DNA from: Clusia tigrina
Lineage: Eukaryota; Arthropoda; Insecta; Diptera; Clusiidae
DNA length: 64,000 nucleotides
Assembly: GCA_920105625.2 (NCBI GenBank)
Contig: OV050033.1
Coordinates: 89,530,280 to 89,594,279 of the forward strand
Direction: 5' to 3'
Shown one piece after another: positions 12,301-24,915 of the stretch. The translations under genes were made by a program, and so were the position numbers. Every line of letters begins with the position of its first letter. Within the stretch, counting starts at the first letter, position 1. Below the pieces are notes generated by a model that worked only from the letters and a program-made list of their open reading frames with translations, was not told the DNA's origin and made no database searches.

Positions 12301-13550
12301 AATTTAAGGTATCGCTCAAAGCTATGCTACCCTTGAGTCCCAAATCAAACACTGATAAAACTTCAAATGGCTCTAACTTCTATACGGTACGTCCTACACC
12401 TATCAAAGTTTGCAACATACAAATGCTTGTAACTTTTTACTGGAGCGTCATAAAACCTTGAAATTTTGTAACAATAAAGTACTCGAGCCTCTTGTCAATT
12501 TAAGTTATCGCTCAAAGTTATGCCACCCTTGAGTCCCAAATCAAACACTGTTAAAACTTCAAATGGCTCTAACTTCTATACGGTACGTCTTACACCTATC
12601 AAAGTTTGCAACATACAAATGCTTGTAACTTTTTACTGGAGCGTCATAAAACCTTGAAATTTTGTAACAATAAAGTACTCGAGCCCCTTGTCAATTTAAG
12701 CTATCGCTCAAAGCTATGCTACCCTTGAGTCCCAAATAAAACACTGATAAAACTTTAAATGGCCCTAACTTCTATACGGTACGTCCTACACTTATCAAAG
12801 TTTGCAACATACAAATGCTTGTAACTTTTTACTGGAGCGTCATAAAACCTTGAAATTTTGTAACAATAAAGTACTCGAGCATTTTGTCAATTTAAGCTAT
12901 CGCGAAAAGCTATGCTACCCTTGAGTCCCAAATCAAACACTGATAAAACTTCACATGGCCCTAACTTCTATACGGTACGTCCTACACCCATCAGAGTTTG
13001 CAACACACAAATGCTTGCAATTTTTTACTGGAGCGTCATAAAACCTTGAAATTTTGTAACAATAAAGTATTCGAGCCTCTTGTCAATTTAAGCTATCGCT
13101 CAAAGCTATGCTACCCTTGAGTCCCAAATCAAACACTGATAAAACTTCAAATGGCCCTAACTACTATACGGTACGTCCTACACCTATCAAAGTTTGCAAC
13201 ATACAAATGCTTGTAACTTTTTACTGGAGCGTCATAAAACCTTGAAATTTTGTAACAATAAAGTACTCGAGCCTCTTGTCTATTTAAGCTATCGCTCAAA
13301 GCTATGCTACCCTTGAGTCCCAAATCAAACACTGATAAAACTTCAAATGGCCCTAACTTCTATACGGTACGTCATACATCTATCAAAGTTTGCAACATTC
13401 AAATGCTTGTAACTTTTTACTAGAGCGTCATAAAACCTTGAAATTTTGTAACAATAAACTACTCGAGCCTCTTGTCAATTTAAGGTATCGCTCAAAGCTA
13501 TGCTACCCTTGAGTCCCAAATCAAACACGGATAAAACTTCAAATGGCCCT
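9400..13550. repeat. 6-mer HOR array (1,176 bp period, about 3.5 copies)
   Basis: Six-monomer units recur at exactly 1,176 bp. ATCGCGAAAAGC occurs near 10,547, 11,723 and 12,899. CGGTACGTCATACATC occurs at 9,837, 11,013, 12,189 and 13,365. CAAAGTTATG followed by TGTTAAAAC or CAGTTAAAAC occurs near 10,161, 11,337 and 12,513. The TTCACATGG / CCCATCAGAG / AATGCTTGCAATTTT monomer also repeats in step. Copies differ by a handful of substitutions (for example CTTATATACGG at 12,181 only). On the right the pattern breaks near 13,530-13,575, at ACACGGATAAAAC and ACCTAGAAAAG. Confidence 0.9.
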
Positions 13551-15099
13551 AACTTCTATACGGTACGTCCTACACCTAGAAAAGTTTGCAACACACAAAT
13601 GCTTGTAACTTTTTACTGGAGCGTCATAAAACCTTGAAATTTTGTAACAATAAAGTACTCGAGCCTCTTGTCTATTTAAGCTATCGCTCAAAGCTATGCC
13701 ACCCTTGAGTCCCAAATCAAACACTGATAAAACTTCAAATGGCTCTAACTTTTATACGGTACGTCCTACACCTATCAAAGTTTGTAACATACAAACGGTT
13801 GTAACTTTTTACTGGAGCGTCATAAAACCTTGAAATTTTGTAACAATAAAGTACTCGAGCATTTTGTCAATTTAAGCTATCGCACAAAGCTATGCTACCC
13901 TTGAGTCCCAAATCAAACACTGATAAAACTTCACATGGCCCTAACTTCTATACGGTACGTCCTACACCCATCAGAGTTTGCAACACACAAATGCTTGTAA
14001 TTTTTTACTGGAACGTCATAAAACCTTGAAATTTTGTAACAATAAAGTATTCGAGCCTCTTGTCAATTTAAGCTATCGCTCAAAGCTATGCTACCCTTGA
14101 GTCCCAAATCAAACACTGATAAAACTTAAAATGGCCCTAACTACTATACGGTACGTCCTACACCTATCAAAGTTTGCAACATACAAATGCTTGTAACTTT
14201 TTACTGGAGCGTCATAAAACCTTGAAATTTTGTAACAATAAAGTACTCGAGCCTCTTGTCAATTTAAGTTATCGCTCAAAGTTATGCCACCCTTGAGTCC
14301 CAAATCAAACACTGTTAAAACTTCAAATGGCTCTAACTTCTATACGGTACGTCCTACACCTATCAAAGTTTGCAACATACAAATGCTTGTAACTTTTTAC
14401 TGGAGCGTCATAAAACCTTGAAATTTTGTAACAATAAAGTACTCGAGCCTCTTGTCAATTTAAGCTATCGCTCAAAGCTATGCTACCCTTGAGTCCCAAA
14501 TAAAACACTGATAAAACTTCAAATGGCCCTTACTTCTATACGGTACGTCCTACACCTATCAAAGTTTGCAACATACAAATGCTTGTAACTTTTTACTGGA
14601 GCGTCATAAAACCTTGAAATTTTGTAACAATAAAGTACTCGAGCATTTTGTCAATTTAAGCTATCGCACAAAGCTATGCTACCCTTGAGTCCCAAATCAA
14701 ACACTGATAAAACTTCACATGGCCCTAACTTCTATACGGTACGTCCTACACCCATCAGAGTTTGCAACACACAAATGCTTGCAATTTTTTACTGGAGCGT
14801 CATTAAACCTTGAAATTTTGTAACAATAAAGTATTCGAGCCTCTTGTCAATTTAAGCTATCGCTCAAAGCTATGCTACCCTTGAGTCCCAAATCAAACAC
14901 TGATAAAACTTCAAATGGCCCTAACTACTATACGGTACGTCCTACACCTATCAAAGTTTGCAACATACAAATGCTTGTAACTTTTTACTGGAGCGTCATA
15001 AAACCTTGAAATTTTGTAACAATAAAGTACTCGAGCCTCTTGTCTATTTAAGCTATCGCTCAAAGCTATGCTACCCTTGAGTCCCAAATCAAACACTGA
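13551..15099. repeat. Transitional monomers between the 6-mer and 13-mer HORs
   Basis: Eight or so monomers that reuse types from both sides: the TTCACATGG monomer at 13,931 and 14,715 (784 bp), the TGTTAAAAC monomer near 14,313, and the ATCGCACAAAG monomer near 13,880 and 14,664. No HOR period runs through the block. One monomer has a diverged AACATACAAACGGTTG segment near 13,787. Nothing but satellite is visible. Confidence 0.8.
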
Positions 15100-18000
15100 A
15101 AAACTTCAAATGGCCCTAACTTCTATACGGTGGGTCATACATCTGTCAAAGTTTGCAACATTCAAATGCTTGTAACTTTTTACTGGAGCGTCATAAAACC
15201 TTGAAATTTTGTAACAATAAACTACTCGAGCCTCTTGTCAATTAAAGGTATCGCTCAAAGCTATGCTACCCATGAGTCCCAAATCAAACACTGATAAAAC
15301 TTCAAATGGCCCTAACTTCTATACGGTACGTCCTACACCTAGAAAAGTTTGCAACACACAAATGCTTGTAACTTTTTACTGGAGCGTCATAAAACCTTGA
15401 AATTGTGTAACAATAAAGTAGTCGAGATTCTTGTCAATTTAAGCTATCGCTCAAAGCTATGCTGCCCTTGAGTCCCAAGTCAAACTCTGATAAAACTTCA
15501 AATGGCCCTAACTTCTAAACGGTATGTCCTACACCTATCAAAGTTTGCAACATACAAATGCTTGTAACTTTTTACTGGAGCGTCATAAAACCTTGAAATT
15601 TTGTAACAATAAAGTACTCGAGCCTCTTGTCAATTTAAGCTATTGCTCAAAGCTATGCCACCCTTGAGTCCCAAATCAAACACTGATAAAACTTCAAATG
15701 GCTCTAACTTCTATACGGTACGTCCTACACCTATCAAAGTTTGCAACATACAAATGCTTGTAACTTTTTACTGGAGCGTCATAAAACCTTGAAATTTTGT
15801 AACAATAAAGTACTCAAGCCTCTTGTCAATTTAAGCTATTGCTCAAAGCTATGCCACCCTTGAGTCCCAAATCAAACACTGATAAAACTTCAAATGGCTC
15901 TAACTTCTATACGGTACGTCCTACACCTATCAAAGTTTGCAACATACAAATGCTTGTGACTTTTTACTGGAGCGTCATAAAACCTTGAAATTGTGTAACA
16001 ATAAAGTACAGCAGCCTCTTGTCAATTTAAGCTACCGCTCAAAGCTATGCTACCCTTGAGTCCCCAGTCAAACACTGATAAAACTTCAAATGGCCATAAC
16101 TTCTATACGGTACGTCCTATACCTATCAAAGTTTGCAACATACAAATGCTTGTAACTTTTTACTGAAGCGTCATAAAACCTTGAAATTTTGTAACAATAA
16201 AGTATTCGAGCCTCTTGTCAATTTAAGCTATCGCTCAAAGCTATGCTACCCTTGAGTCCCAAATCAAAGACTGATAAAACTTCAAATGGCCCTAACTACT
16301 ATACGGTACGTCCTACACCTATCAAAGTTTGCAACATACAAATGCTTGTAACTTTTTACTGGAGCGTCATAAAACCTTGAAATTTTGTAACAATAAAGTA
16401 CTCGAGACTCTTGTCTATTTAAGCTATCGCTCAAAGCTATGCTACCCTTGAGTCCCAAATCAAACACTGATAAAACTTCAAATGGCCCTAACTTCTATAC
16501 GGTACGTCATACATCTATCAAAGTTTGCAACATTCAAATGCTTGTAACTTTTAACTGGAGCGTCATAAAACCTTGAAATTTTGTAACAATAAACTACTCG
16601 AGCCTCTTGTCAATTTAAGGTATCGCTCAAAGCTATGCTACCCTTGAGTCCCAAATCAAACACTGATAAAACTTCAAATGGCCCTAACTTCTATACGGTA
16701 CGTCCTACACCTAGAAAAGTTTGCAACACACAAATGCTTGTAACTTTTTACTGGAGCGTCATAAAACCTTGAAATTGTGTAACAATAAAGTAGTCGAGAT
16801 TCTTGTCAATTTAAGCTATCGCTCAAAGCTATGCTGCCCTTGAGTCCCAAGTCAAACTCTGATACAACTTCAAATGGCCCTAACTTCTAAACGGTATGTC
16901 CTACACCTATCAAAGTTTGCAACATACAAATGCTTGTAACTTTTTACTGGAGCGTCATAAAACCTTGAAATTTTGTAACAATAAAGTACTCGAGCCTCTT
17001 GTCAAATTAAGCTATTGCTCAAAGCTATGACACCCTTGAGTCCCAAATCAAACACTGATAAAACTTCAAATGGCTCTAACTTCTATACGGTACGTCCTAC
17101 ACCTATCAAAGTTTGCAACATACAAATGCTTGTAACTTTTTACTGGAGCGTCATAAAACCTTGAAATTTTGTAACAATAAAGTACTCAAGCTTCTTGTCA
17201 ATTTAAGCTCAAAGCTATGCCACCCTTGAGTCCCAAATCAAACACTGATAAAACTTCAAATGGCTCTAACTTCTAAACGGTACGTCCTACACCTATCAAA
17301 GTTTGCAACATACAAATGCTTGTGACTTTTTACTGGAGCGTCATAAAACCTTGAAATTGTGTAACAATAAAGTACAGCAGCCTCTTGTCAATTTAAGCTA
17401 CCGCTCAAAGCTATGCTACCCTTGAGTCCCAAGTCAAACACTGATAAAACTTCAAATGGCCCTAACTTCTATACGGTACGTCCTATAGCTATCAAAGTTT
17501 GCAACATACAAATGCTTGTAACTTTTTACTGGAGCGTCATACAACCTTAAAATTTTGTAACAATAAAGTACTCGAGCCTCTTGCCAATTTAAGCTATCGC
17601 TCAAAGCTATGCTACCCTTGAGTCCCAAATCAAACACTGATAAAACTTCAAATGGCCCTAACTTCTATACGGTACGTCATACATCTATCAAAGTTTGCAA
17701 CATTCAAATGCTTGTAACTTTTAACTGGAGCGTCATAAAACCTTGAAATTTTGTAACAATAAACTACTCGAGCCTCTTGTCAATTTAAGGTATCGCTCAA
17801 AGCTATGCTACCCTTGAGTCCCAAATCAAACACTGATAAAACTTCAAATGGCCCTAACTTCTATACGGTACGTCCTACACCTAGAAAAGTTTGCAACACA
17901 CAAATGCTTGTAACTTTTTACTGGAGCGTCATAAAACCTTGAAATTGTGTAACAATAAAGTAGTCGAGATTCTTGTCAATTTAAGCTATCGCTCAAAGCT

Positions 18001-21000
18001 ATGCTGCCCTTGAGTCCCAAGTCAAACTCTGATACAACTTCAAATGGCCCTAACTTCTAAACGGTATGTCCTACACCTATCAAAGTTTGCAACATACAAA
18101 TGCTTGTAACTTTTTACTGGAGCGTCATAAAACCTTGAAATTTTGTAACAATAAAGTACTCGAGCCTCTTGTCAATTTAAGCTATTGCTCAAAGCTATGC
18201 CACCCTTGAGTCCCAAATCAAACACTGATAAAACTTCAAATGGCTCTAACTTCTATACGGTACGTCCTACACCTATCAAAGTTTGCAACATACAAATGCT
18301 TGTAACTTTTTACTGGAGCGTCATAAAACCTTGAAATTTTGTAACAATAAAGTACTCAAGCCTCTTGTCAATTTAAGCTATTGCTCAAAGCTATGCCACC
18401 CTTGAGTCCCAAATCAAACACTGATAAAACTTCAAATGGCTCTAACTTCTATACGGTACGTCCTACACCTATCAAAGTTTGCAACATACAAATGCTTGTG
18501 ACTTTTTACTGGAGCGTCATAAAACCTTGAAATTGTGTAACAATAAAGCACAGCAGCCTCTTGTCAATTTAAGCTACCGCTCAAAGCTATGCTACCCTTG
18601 AGTCCCCAGTCAAACACTGATAAAACTTCAAATGGCCCTAACTTCTATACGGTACGTCCTATACCTATCAAAGTTTGCAACATACAAATGCTTGTAACTT
18701 TTTACTGAAGCGTCATAAAACCTTGAAATTTTGTAACAATAAAGTATTCGAGCCTCTTGTCAATTTAAGCTATCGCTCAAAGCTATGCTACCCTTGAGTC
18801 CCAAATCAAACACTGATAAAACTTCAAATGGCCCTAACTACTATACGGTACGTCCTACACCTATCAAAGTTTGCAACATACAAATGCTTGTAACTTTTTA
18901 CTGGAGCGTCATAAAACCTTGAAATTTTGTAACAATAAAGTACTCGAGACTCTTGTCTATTTAAGCTATCGCTCAAAGCTATGCTACCCTTGAGTCCCAA
19001 ATCAAACACTGATAAAACTTCAAATGGCCCTAACTTCTATACGGTACGTCATACATCTATCAAAGTTTGCAACATTCAAATGCTTGTAACTTTTAACTGG
19101 AGCGTCATAAAACCTTGAAATTTTGTAACAATAAACTACTCGAGCCTCTTGTCAATTTAAGGTATCGCTCAAAGCTATGCTACCCTTGAGTCCCAAATCA
19201 AACACTGATAAAACTTCAAATGGCCCTAACTTCTATACGGTACGTCCTACACCTAGAAAAATTTGCAACACACAAATGCTTGTAACTTTTTACTGGAGCG
19301 TCATAAAACCTTGAAATTGTGTAACAATAAAGTAGTCGAGATTCTTGTCAATTTAAGCTATCGCTCAAAGCTATGCTGCCCTTGAGTCCCAAGTCAAACT
19401 CTGATACAACTTCAAATGGCCCTAACTTCTAAACGGTATGTCCTACACCTATCAAAGTTTGCAACATACAAATGCTTGTAACTTTTTACTGGAGCGTCAT
19501 AAAACCTTGAAATTTTGTAACAATAAAGTACTCGAGCCTCTTGTCAAATTAAGCTATTGCTCAAAGCTATGACACCCTTGAGTCCCAAATCAAACACTGA
19601 TAAAACTTCAAATGGCTCTAACTTCTATACGGTACGTCCTACACCTATCAAAGTTTGCAACATACAAATGCTTGTAACTTTTTACTGGAGCGTCATAAAA
19701 CCTTGAAATTTTGTAACAATAAAGTACTCAAGCTTCTTGTCAATTTAAGCTCAAAGCTATGCCACCCTTGAGTCCCAAATCAAACACTGATAAAACTTCA
19801 AATGGCTCTAACTTCTAAACGGTACGTCCTACACCTATCAAAGTTTGCAACATACAAATGCTTGTGACTTTTTACTGGAGCGTCATAAAACCTTGAAATT
19901 GTGTAACAATAAAGTACAGCAGCCTCTTGTCAATTTAAGCTACCGCTCAAAGCTATGCTACCCTTGAGTCCCAAGTCAAACACTGATAAAACTTCAAATG
20001 GCCCTAACTTCTATACGGTACGTCCTATAGCTATCAAAGTTTGCAACATACAAATGCTTGTAACTTTTTACTGGAGCGTCATACAACCTTAAAATTTTGT
20101 AACAATAAAGTACTCGAGCCTCTTGCCAATTTAAGCTATCGCTCAAAGCTATGCTACCCTTGAGTCCCAAATCAAACACTGATAAAACTTCAAATGGCCC
20201 TAACTTCTATACGGTACGTCATACATCTATCAAAGTTTGCAACATTCAAATGCTTGTAACTTTTAACTGGAGCGTCATAAAACCTTGAAATTTTGTAACA
20301 ATAAACTACTCGAGCCTCTTGTCAATTTAAGGTATCGCTCAAAGCTATGCTACCCTTGAGTCCCAAATCAAACACTGATAAAACTTCAAATGGCCCTAAC
20401 TTCTATACGGTACGTCCTACACCTAGAAAAGTTTGCAACACACAAATGCTTGTAACTTTTTACTGGAGCGTCATAAAACCTTGAAATTGTGTAACAATAA
20501 AGTAGTCGAGATTCTTGTCAATTTAAGCTATCGCTCAAAGCTATGCTGCCCTTGAGTCCCAAGTCAAACTCTGATACAACTTCAAATGGCCCTAACTTCT
20601 AAACGGTATGTCCTACACCTATCAAAGTTTGCAACATACAAATGCTTGTAACTTTTTACTGGAGCGTCATAAAACCTTGAAATTTTGTAACAATAAAGTA
20701 CTCGAGCCTCTTGTCAATTTAAGCTATTGCTCAAAGCTTTGACACCCTTGAGTCCCAAATCAAACACTGATAAAACTTCAAATGGCTCTAACTTCTATAC
20801 GGTACGTCCTACACCTATCAAAGTTTGCAACATACAAATGCTTGTAACTTTTTACTGGAGCGTCATAAAACCTTGAAATTTTGTAACAATAAAGTACTCA
20901 AGCCTCTTGTCAATTTAAGCTCAAAGCTATGCCACCCTTGAGTCTCAAATCAAACACTGATAAAACTTCAAATGGCTCTAACTTCTAAACGGTACGTCCT

Positions 21001-21150
21001 ACACCTATCAAAGTTTGCAACATACAAATGCTTGTGACTTTTTACTGGAGCGTCATAAAACCTTGAAATTGTGTAACAATAAAGTACAGCAGCCTCTTGT
21101 CAATTTAAGCTACCGCTCAAAGCTATGCTACCCTTGAGTCCCAAGTCAAA
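15100..21150. repeat. 13-mer HOR array (2,542 bp period, about 2.4 copies)
   Basis: Diagnostic monomers recur at 2,542 bp, which is 13 x 196 minus a 6-bp deletion. GTCGAGATTC occurs at 15,421 / 17,963 / 20,505 and, in the second half-series, at 16,793 / 19,335. TCCCCAGTCAAAC occurs at 16,061 / 18,603. TTGTGACTTTTT occurs near 15,956 / 18,498. The AAGCTCAAAGC 6-bp deletion occurs near 17,209 / 19,751. The 2,542-bp unit is itself a 7-mer (1,372 bp) plus a related 6-mer (1,170 bp), because GTCGAGATTC alternates at 1,372 and 1,170 bp. Copies are nearly identical; examples of differences are AAATTTGCAAC at 19,260 and GCACAGCAG at 18,549. Confidence 0.9.
17201..17215. repeat. 6-bp deletion marking the 13-mer HOR
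   Basis: TTTAAGCTCAAAGC replaces TTTAAGCTATTGCTCAAAGC; ATTGCT is lost between two GCT direct repeats. The same deletion is seen near 17,209, 19,751 and 20,920, spacings of 2,542 and about 1,170 bp. It therefore arose once and was copied with the HOR. Confidence 0.9.
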
Positions 21151-22483
21151 CACTGATAAAACTTCAAATGGCCCTAACTTCTATACGGTACGTCCTACAC
21201 CTATCAAAGTTTGCAACATACAAATGCTTGTAACTTTTTACTGGAGCGTCATAAAACCTTGACATTTTGTAACAATAAAGTACTGGAGCCTCTTGTCAAT
21301 TTAAGTTATCGCTCAAAGCTATGCTACCCTTGAGTCCCAAATCAAACACTGATAAAAAGTCAAATGGCCCTAACTTCTATACGGTACGTCCTACACCTAT
21401 CAAAGTTTGCAACATACAAATGCTTGTAACTTTTTACTGGAGCGTCATAAAACCTTGAAATTTTGTAACAATAAAGTACTCGAGCCTCTTGTCAATTTAA
21501 GCTATCGCTCAAAGCTATGCTACCCTTGAGTCCCAAATCAAACACTGATAAAACTTCAAATGGCCCTAACTACTATACGGTACGTCCTACACCTATCAAA
21601 GTTTGCAACACACAAATGCTTGTAACTTTTTACTGGAGCGTCATAAAACCTTGAAATTTTCTAGCAATAAAGTACTCGAGCCTCTTGTCAATTTAAGCTA
21701 TCGCTCAAAGCTATGCTACCCTTTAGTCCCAAATTAAACTCTGATAAAACTTCAAATGGCCCTAATTTCTATACGGTACGTCATACACCTATCAAACTTT
21801 GCAACATTCAAATGCTTGTAACTTTTTACTGGAGCGTCATAAAACCTTGAAATTGTGTAACAATAAAGTAGTCGAGATTCTTGTCAATTTAAGCTATCGC
21901 TCAAAGCTATGCTGCCCTTGAGTCCCAAGTCAAACTCTGATAAAACTTCAATTGGCCCTAACTTCTAAACGGTATGTCCTACACCTATCAAAGTTTGCAA
22001 CATACAAATGCTTGTAACTTTTTACTGGAGCGTCATAAAACCTTGAAATTTTGTAACAATAAAGTACTCGAGCCTCTTGTCAATTTAAGCTATTGCTCAA
22101 AGCTATGCCACCCTTGAGTCCCAAATCAAACACTGATAAAACTTCAAATGGCTCTAACTTCTATTCGGTACGTCCTACACCTATCAAAGTTTGCAACATA
22201 CAAATGCTTGTAACTTTTTACTAGAGCGTCATAAAACCTTGAAATTTTGTAACAATAAAGTACTCAAGCCTCTTGTCAATTTAAGCTATTGCTCAAAGCT
22301 ATGCCACCCTTGAGTCCCAAATCAAACACTGATAAAACTTCAAATGGCTCTAACTTCTATACGGTACGTCCTACACCTATCAAAGTTTGCAACATACAAA
22401 TGCTTGTAACTTTTTACTGGAGCGTCATAAAACCTTGAAATTGTGTAACAATAAAGTACAGCAGCCTCTTGTCAATTTAACAA
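21151..22483. repeat. Seven monomers of mixed left-domain types, ending in a truncation
   Basis: This block joins monomers resembling the 1-3.5 kb region: CCTTTAGTCCC with AAATTAAACTC near 21,720 matches 803 and 2,371, and GTCGAGATTC occurs at 21,871. The monomers CAAGCCTCTTG and GTACAGCAG follow in the same order as in the 13-mer HOR. The block ends in the 91-bp truncated monomer at 22,393-22,483. It shows that left-domain haplotypes recur up to about 20 kb apart. Confidence 0.8.
22393..22483. repeat. Truncated monomer, 91 bp
   Basis: Successive CATACAAATG motifs are 91 bp apart (22,393 and 22,484) instead of 196. The junction reads GTCAATTTAACAACATAC, so monomer positions 194-196 and 1-102 (105 bp) are missing. 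The right breakpoint is five bases before the TACAA...TTGTA dyad. The next monomer has its own 7-bp deletion (CTCGCTATGCG near 22,576-22,585, between GCT repeats) and the unusual TGAGCCCCAAATGAAATAC. Confidence 0.9.
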
Positions 22484-23460
22484 CATACAAATGCTTGTAA
22501 CTTTTTATTGGAGCGTCATAAAACCTTGAAATTTTGTAACAATAAAGTACTCGAGCCTCTTGTCAATTTAAGTTCTCGCTATGCGACCCTTGAGCCCCAA
22601 ATGAAATACTGATAAAACTTCAAATGGCCGTAACTTCTATACGGTACATCCTACACCTATCAAAGTTTGCAACATACAAATGTTTGTAACTTTTTACTGG
22701 AGCGTCATAAAACCTTGAAATTTTGTAACAATAAAGTACTCGAGCCTCTTGTCAATTTAAGCTATCGCTCAAATCTATGCTACCCGTGAGTCCCAAATCA
22801 AACACTGATAAAACTTCAAACGGCCCTAACTTCTATACGGTACGTCCTACACCTATCATAGTTTGCAACATACAAATGCTTGTAACTTTTTACTGGAGCG
22901 TCATAAAACCTTGAAATTTTGTAACAATAAAGTCCTCGAACCTCTTGTCAATTTAATCTATCGCTCAAAGCTATGCTACCCTTGAGTCCCAAATCAAACA
23001 CTGATAAGACTTCAAATGGCCCTAACTTCTATACGCTACGTCCTACACCTATCAAAGTTTGCAACATACAAATGCTTGTAACTTTTTACTGGAGCGTCAT
23101 AAAACCTTGAAATTTTGTAACAATAAAGTTCTCGAGTCTCTTGTCAATTTAAGCTATCGCTCAAAGCTATGCTACCCTTGAGTTCCAAATCGAACACTGA
23201 TAAAACTAAAAATGGCCCTAACTTCTATACGGTACGTCCTACACCTATCAAAGTTTGCAACATACAAATGCTTGTAACTTTTTACTGGAGCGTCATAAAA
23301 CCTTGAAATTTTGTAACAATAAAGTACTCGAGCGTCTTGTCAATTTAAGTTATCGCTCAAAGCTATGCTACACTTGAGTCCCAAATCAAACACTGACAAA
23401 ACTTCAAATGGCCCTAACTACTATACGGTACGTCCTATACTTATCAAAGTTTGCAACATA

Positions 23461-23544
23461 CAAATGCTTGTAAATTTCTACTGGAGCGCCATAAAACCTT
23501 GAAATTTTGTAACATTAAAGTACTCGAGCCTCTTGTCAAACATA
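23461..23544. repeat. Truncated monomer, 84 bp (copy 1)
   Basis: CAAATGCTTG recurs after 84 bp. The junction CTTGTCAAACATACAAATG lacks monomer positions 189-196 and 1-104 (112 bp, exactly two 56-bp sub-repeat lengths). The same junction is present at 26,368-26,452, 27,629-27,712 and 37,203-37,286, each with the GGAGCGCCAT variant, so these four descend from one deletion. Confidence 0.9.
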
Positions 23545-23580
23545 CAAATGCTTGTAAATTTTTACTGGAGCGCCATAAAA

Positions 23581-23670
23581 CCTTGAAATTTTGTAACAAT
23601 AAAGTACTCGAGCCTCTTGTCAATTTAAGCTATCGCTCAAAGCTATGCTACCCTTGAGTCCCAAATCAAA
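23581..23670. repeat. Truncated monomer, 90 bp (copy 1)
   Basis: CCTTGAAATTTTG recurs after 90 bp. The junction CCCAAATCAAACCTTGAAAT lacks 106 bp, about monomer positions 40-145. A 4-bp AAAC microhomology is shared by the two ends. It follows the 84-bp truncated monomer at once, and the pair travels together at 27.6-27.8 kb and 37.2-37.4 kb. Confidence 0.9.
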
Positions 23671-24900
23671 CCTTGAAATTTTGTAACAATAAAGTACTCG
23701 AGCCTCTTGTCAATTTAATCTATCCCTCGAAGCTATGCTACCCTTGAGTCCCAAATCAAACACTGATAAGACTTCAAATGGCCCTAACTTCTATACGGTA
23801 CGTCCTACACCTATCAAAGTTTGCAACATACAAATGCTTGTAACTTTTTACTGGAGCGTCATAAAACCTTGAAATTTTGTAACAATTAAGTACTCGAGCC
23901 TCTTGTCAATTTAAGCTATCGCTCAAAGCTATGCTACCCTTGAGTCCCAAATCAAACACTGATAAAACTTCAAATGGCCCTAATTTCTATACGGTACGTC
24001 CTACACCTATCAAAGTTTGCAACATACAAATGCTTGTAACTTTTTACTGGAGCGTCATAAAACCTTGAAATTTTGTAACAAAATGTACTCGAGCCTCTTG
24101 TCAATTTAAGCTATCGCTCAAAGCTATGCTACCCTTGAGTCCCAAATCAAACACTGATAAAACTTCAAATGGCCATAACTTCTATACGGTACGACCTACA
24201 CCTCTCAAAGTTTGCAACATAAAAATGCTTGAAACTTTTTACTGGAGCGTCATAAAACCTTGAAATTTTGTAACAATAAAGTACTCGAGCCTCTTGTCAA
24301 TTTAAGCTATCGCTCAAAGCTATGCTACCCTTGACTCCCAAATCAAACACTGATAAAACTTCAAATGGCCCTAACTTCTATACGGTACGTCCTACACCTA
24401 TCAAAGTTTGCAACATACAAATGCTTGTAACTTTTTACTGGAGCGTCATAAAACCTTGAAACTTTGTAACAATAAAGTCCTCGAACCTCTTGTCAATTTA
24501 ATCTATCGCTCAAAGCTATGCTACCCTTGAGTCCCAATTTAAACACTGATAAAACTTCAAATGGCCCTAACTTCTATATAGTACGTCCTACACCTATCAA
24601 AGTTTGCAACATACAAATGCTTGTAACTTTTTACTGGAGCGTCATAAAACTTTGAAATTTTGTAACAATAAAGTACTCGAGCCTCTTGTCAATTTAAGCT
24701 ATCGCTCAAAGCTATGCTACACTTGACTCCCAAATCAAACACTGATAAAACTTCTAATGGCCCTAACTTCTTTACGGTACGTCCTACACCTATCAAAGTC
24801 TGCAACATACAAATGCTTGTAACTTTTTACTGGATCGTCATAAAACCTTGAAATTTTGTAACAATAAAGTACTCGAGCCTCTTATCAATTTTATCTATCG

Positions 24901-24915
24901 CGCAAAGCTACCCTT
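24901..24915. repeat. 5-bp deletion in a monomer
   Basis: CGCAAAGCTACCCTTGAG lacks five bases found in the partner copy at 29,070-29,095 (GCAAAGCTATACTACCC). Across this point the offset of the two copies changes from 4,168 to 4,173 bp. Confidence 0.8.

Noticed and set aside
248..20179. 61-residue minus-strand ORFs starting MFDLGLKG at many sites (248, 8443, 13147, 13539, 14911, 16282, 17452, 18824, 19994 and 54754)
   Set aside because: They are one frame of the 196-bp monomer repeated. The period is not a multiple of three, so each runs less than a monomer before a stop. They appear only where a monomer lacks certain stop variants, and nothing supports translation.
23461..23670. The truncated pair as a solo transposon or target-site duplication
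   Set aside because: Both junctions join satellite to satellite with sequence lost and no inserted bases; there are no terminal inverted repeats or duplicated target sites.
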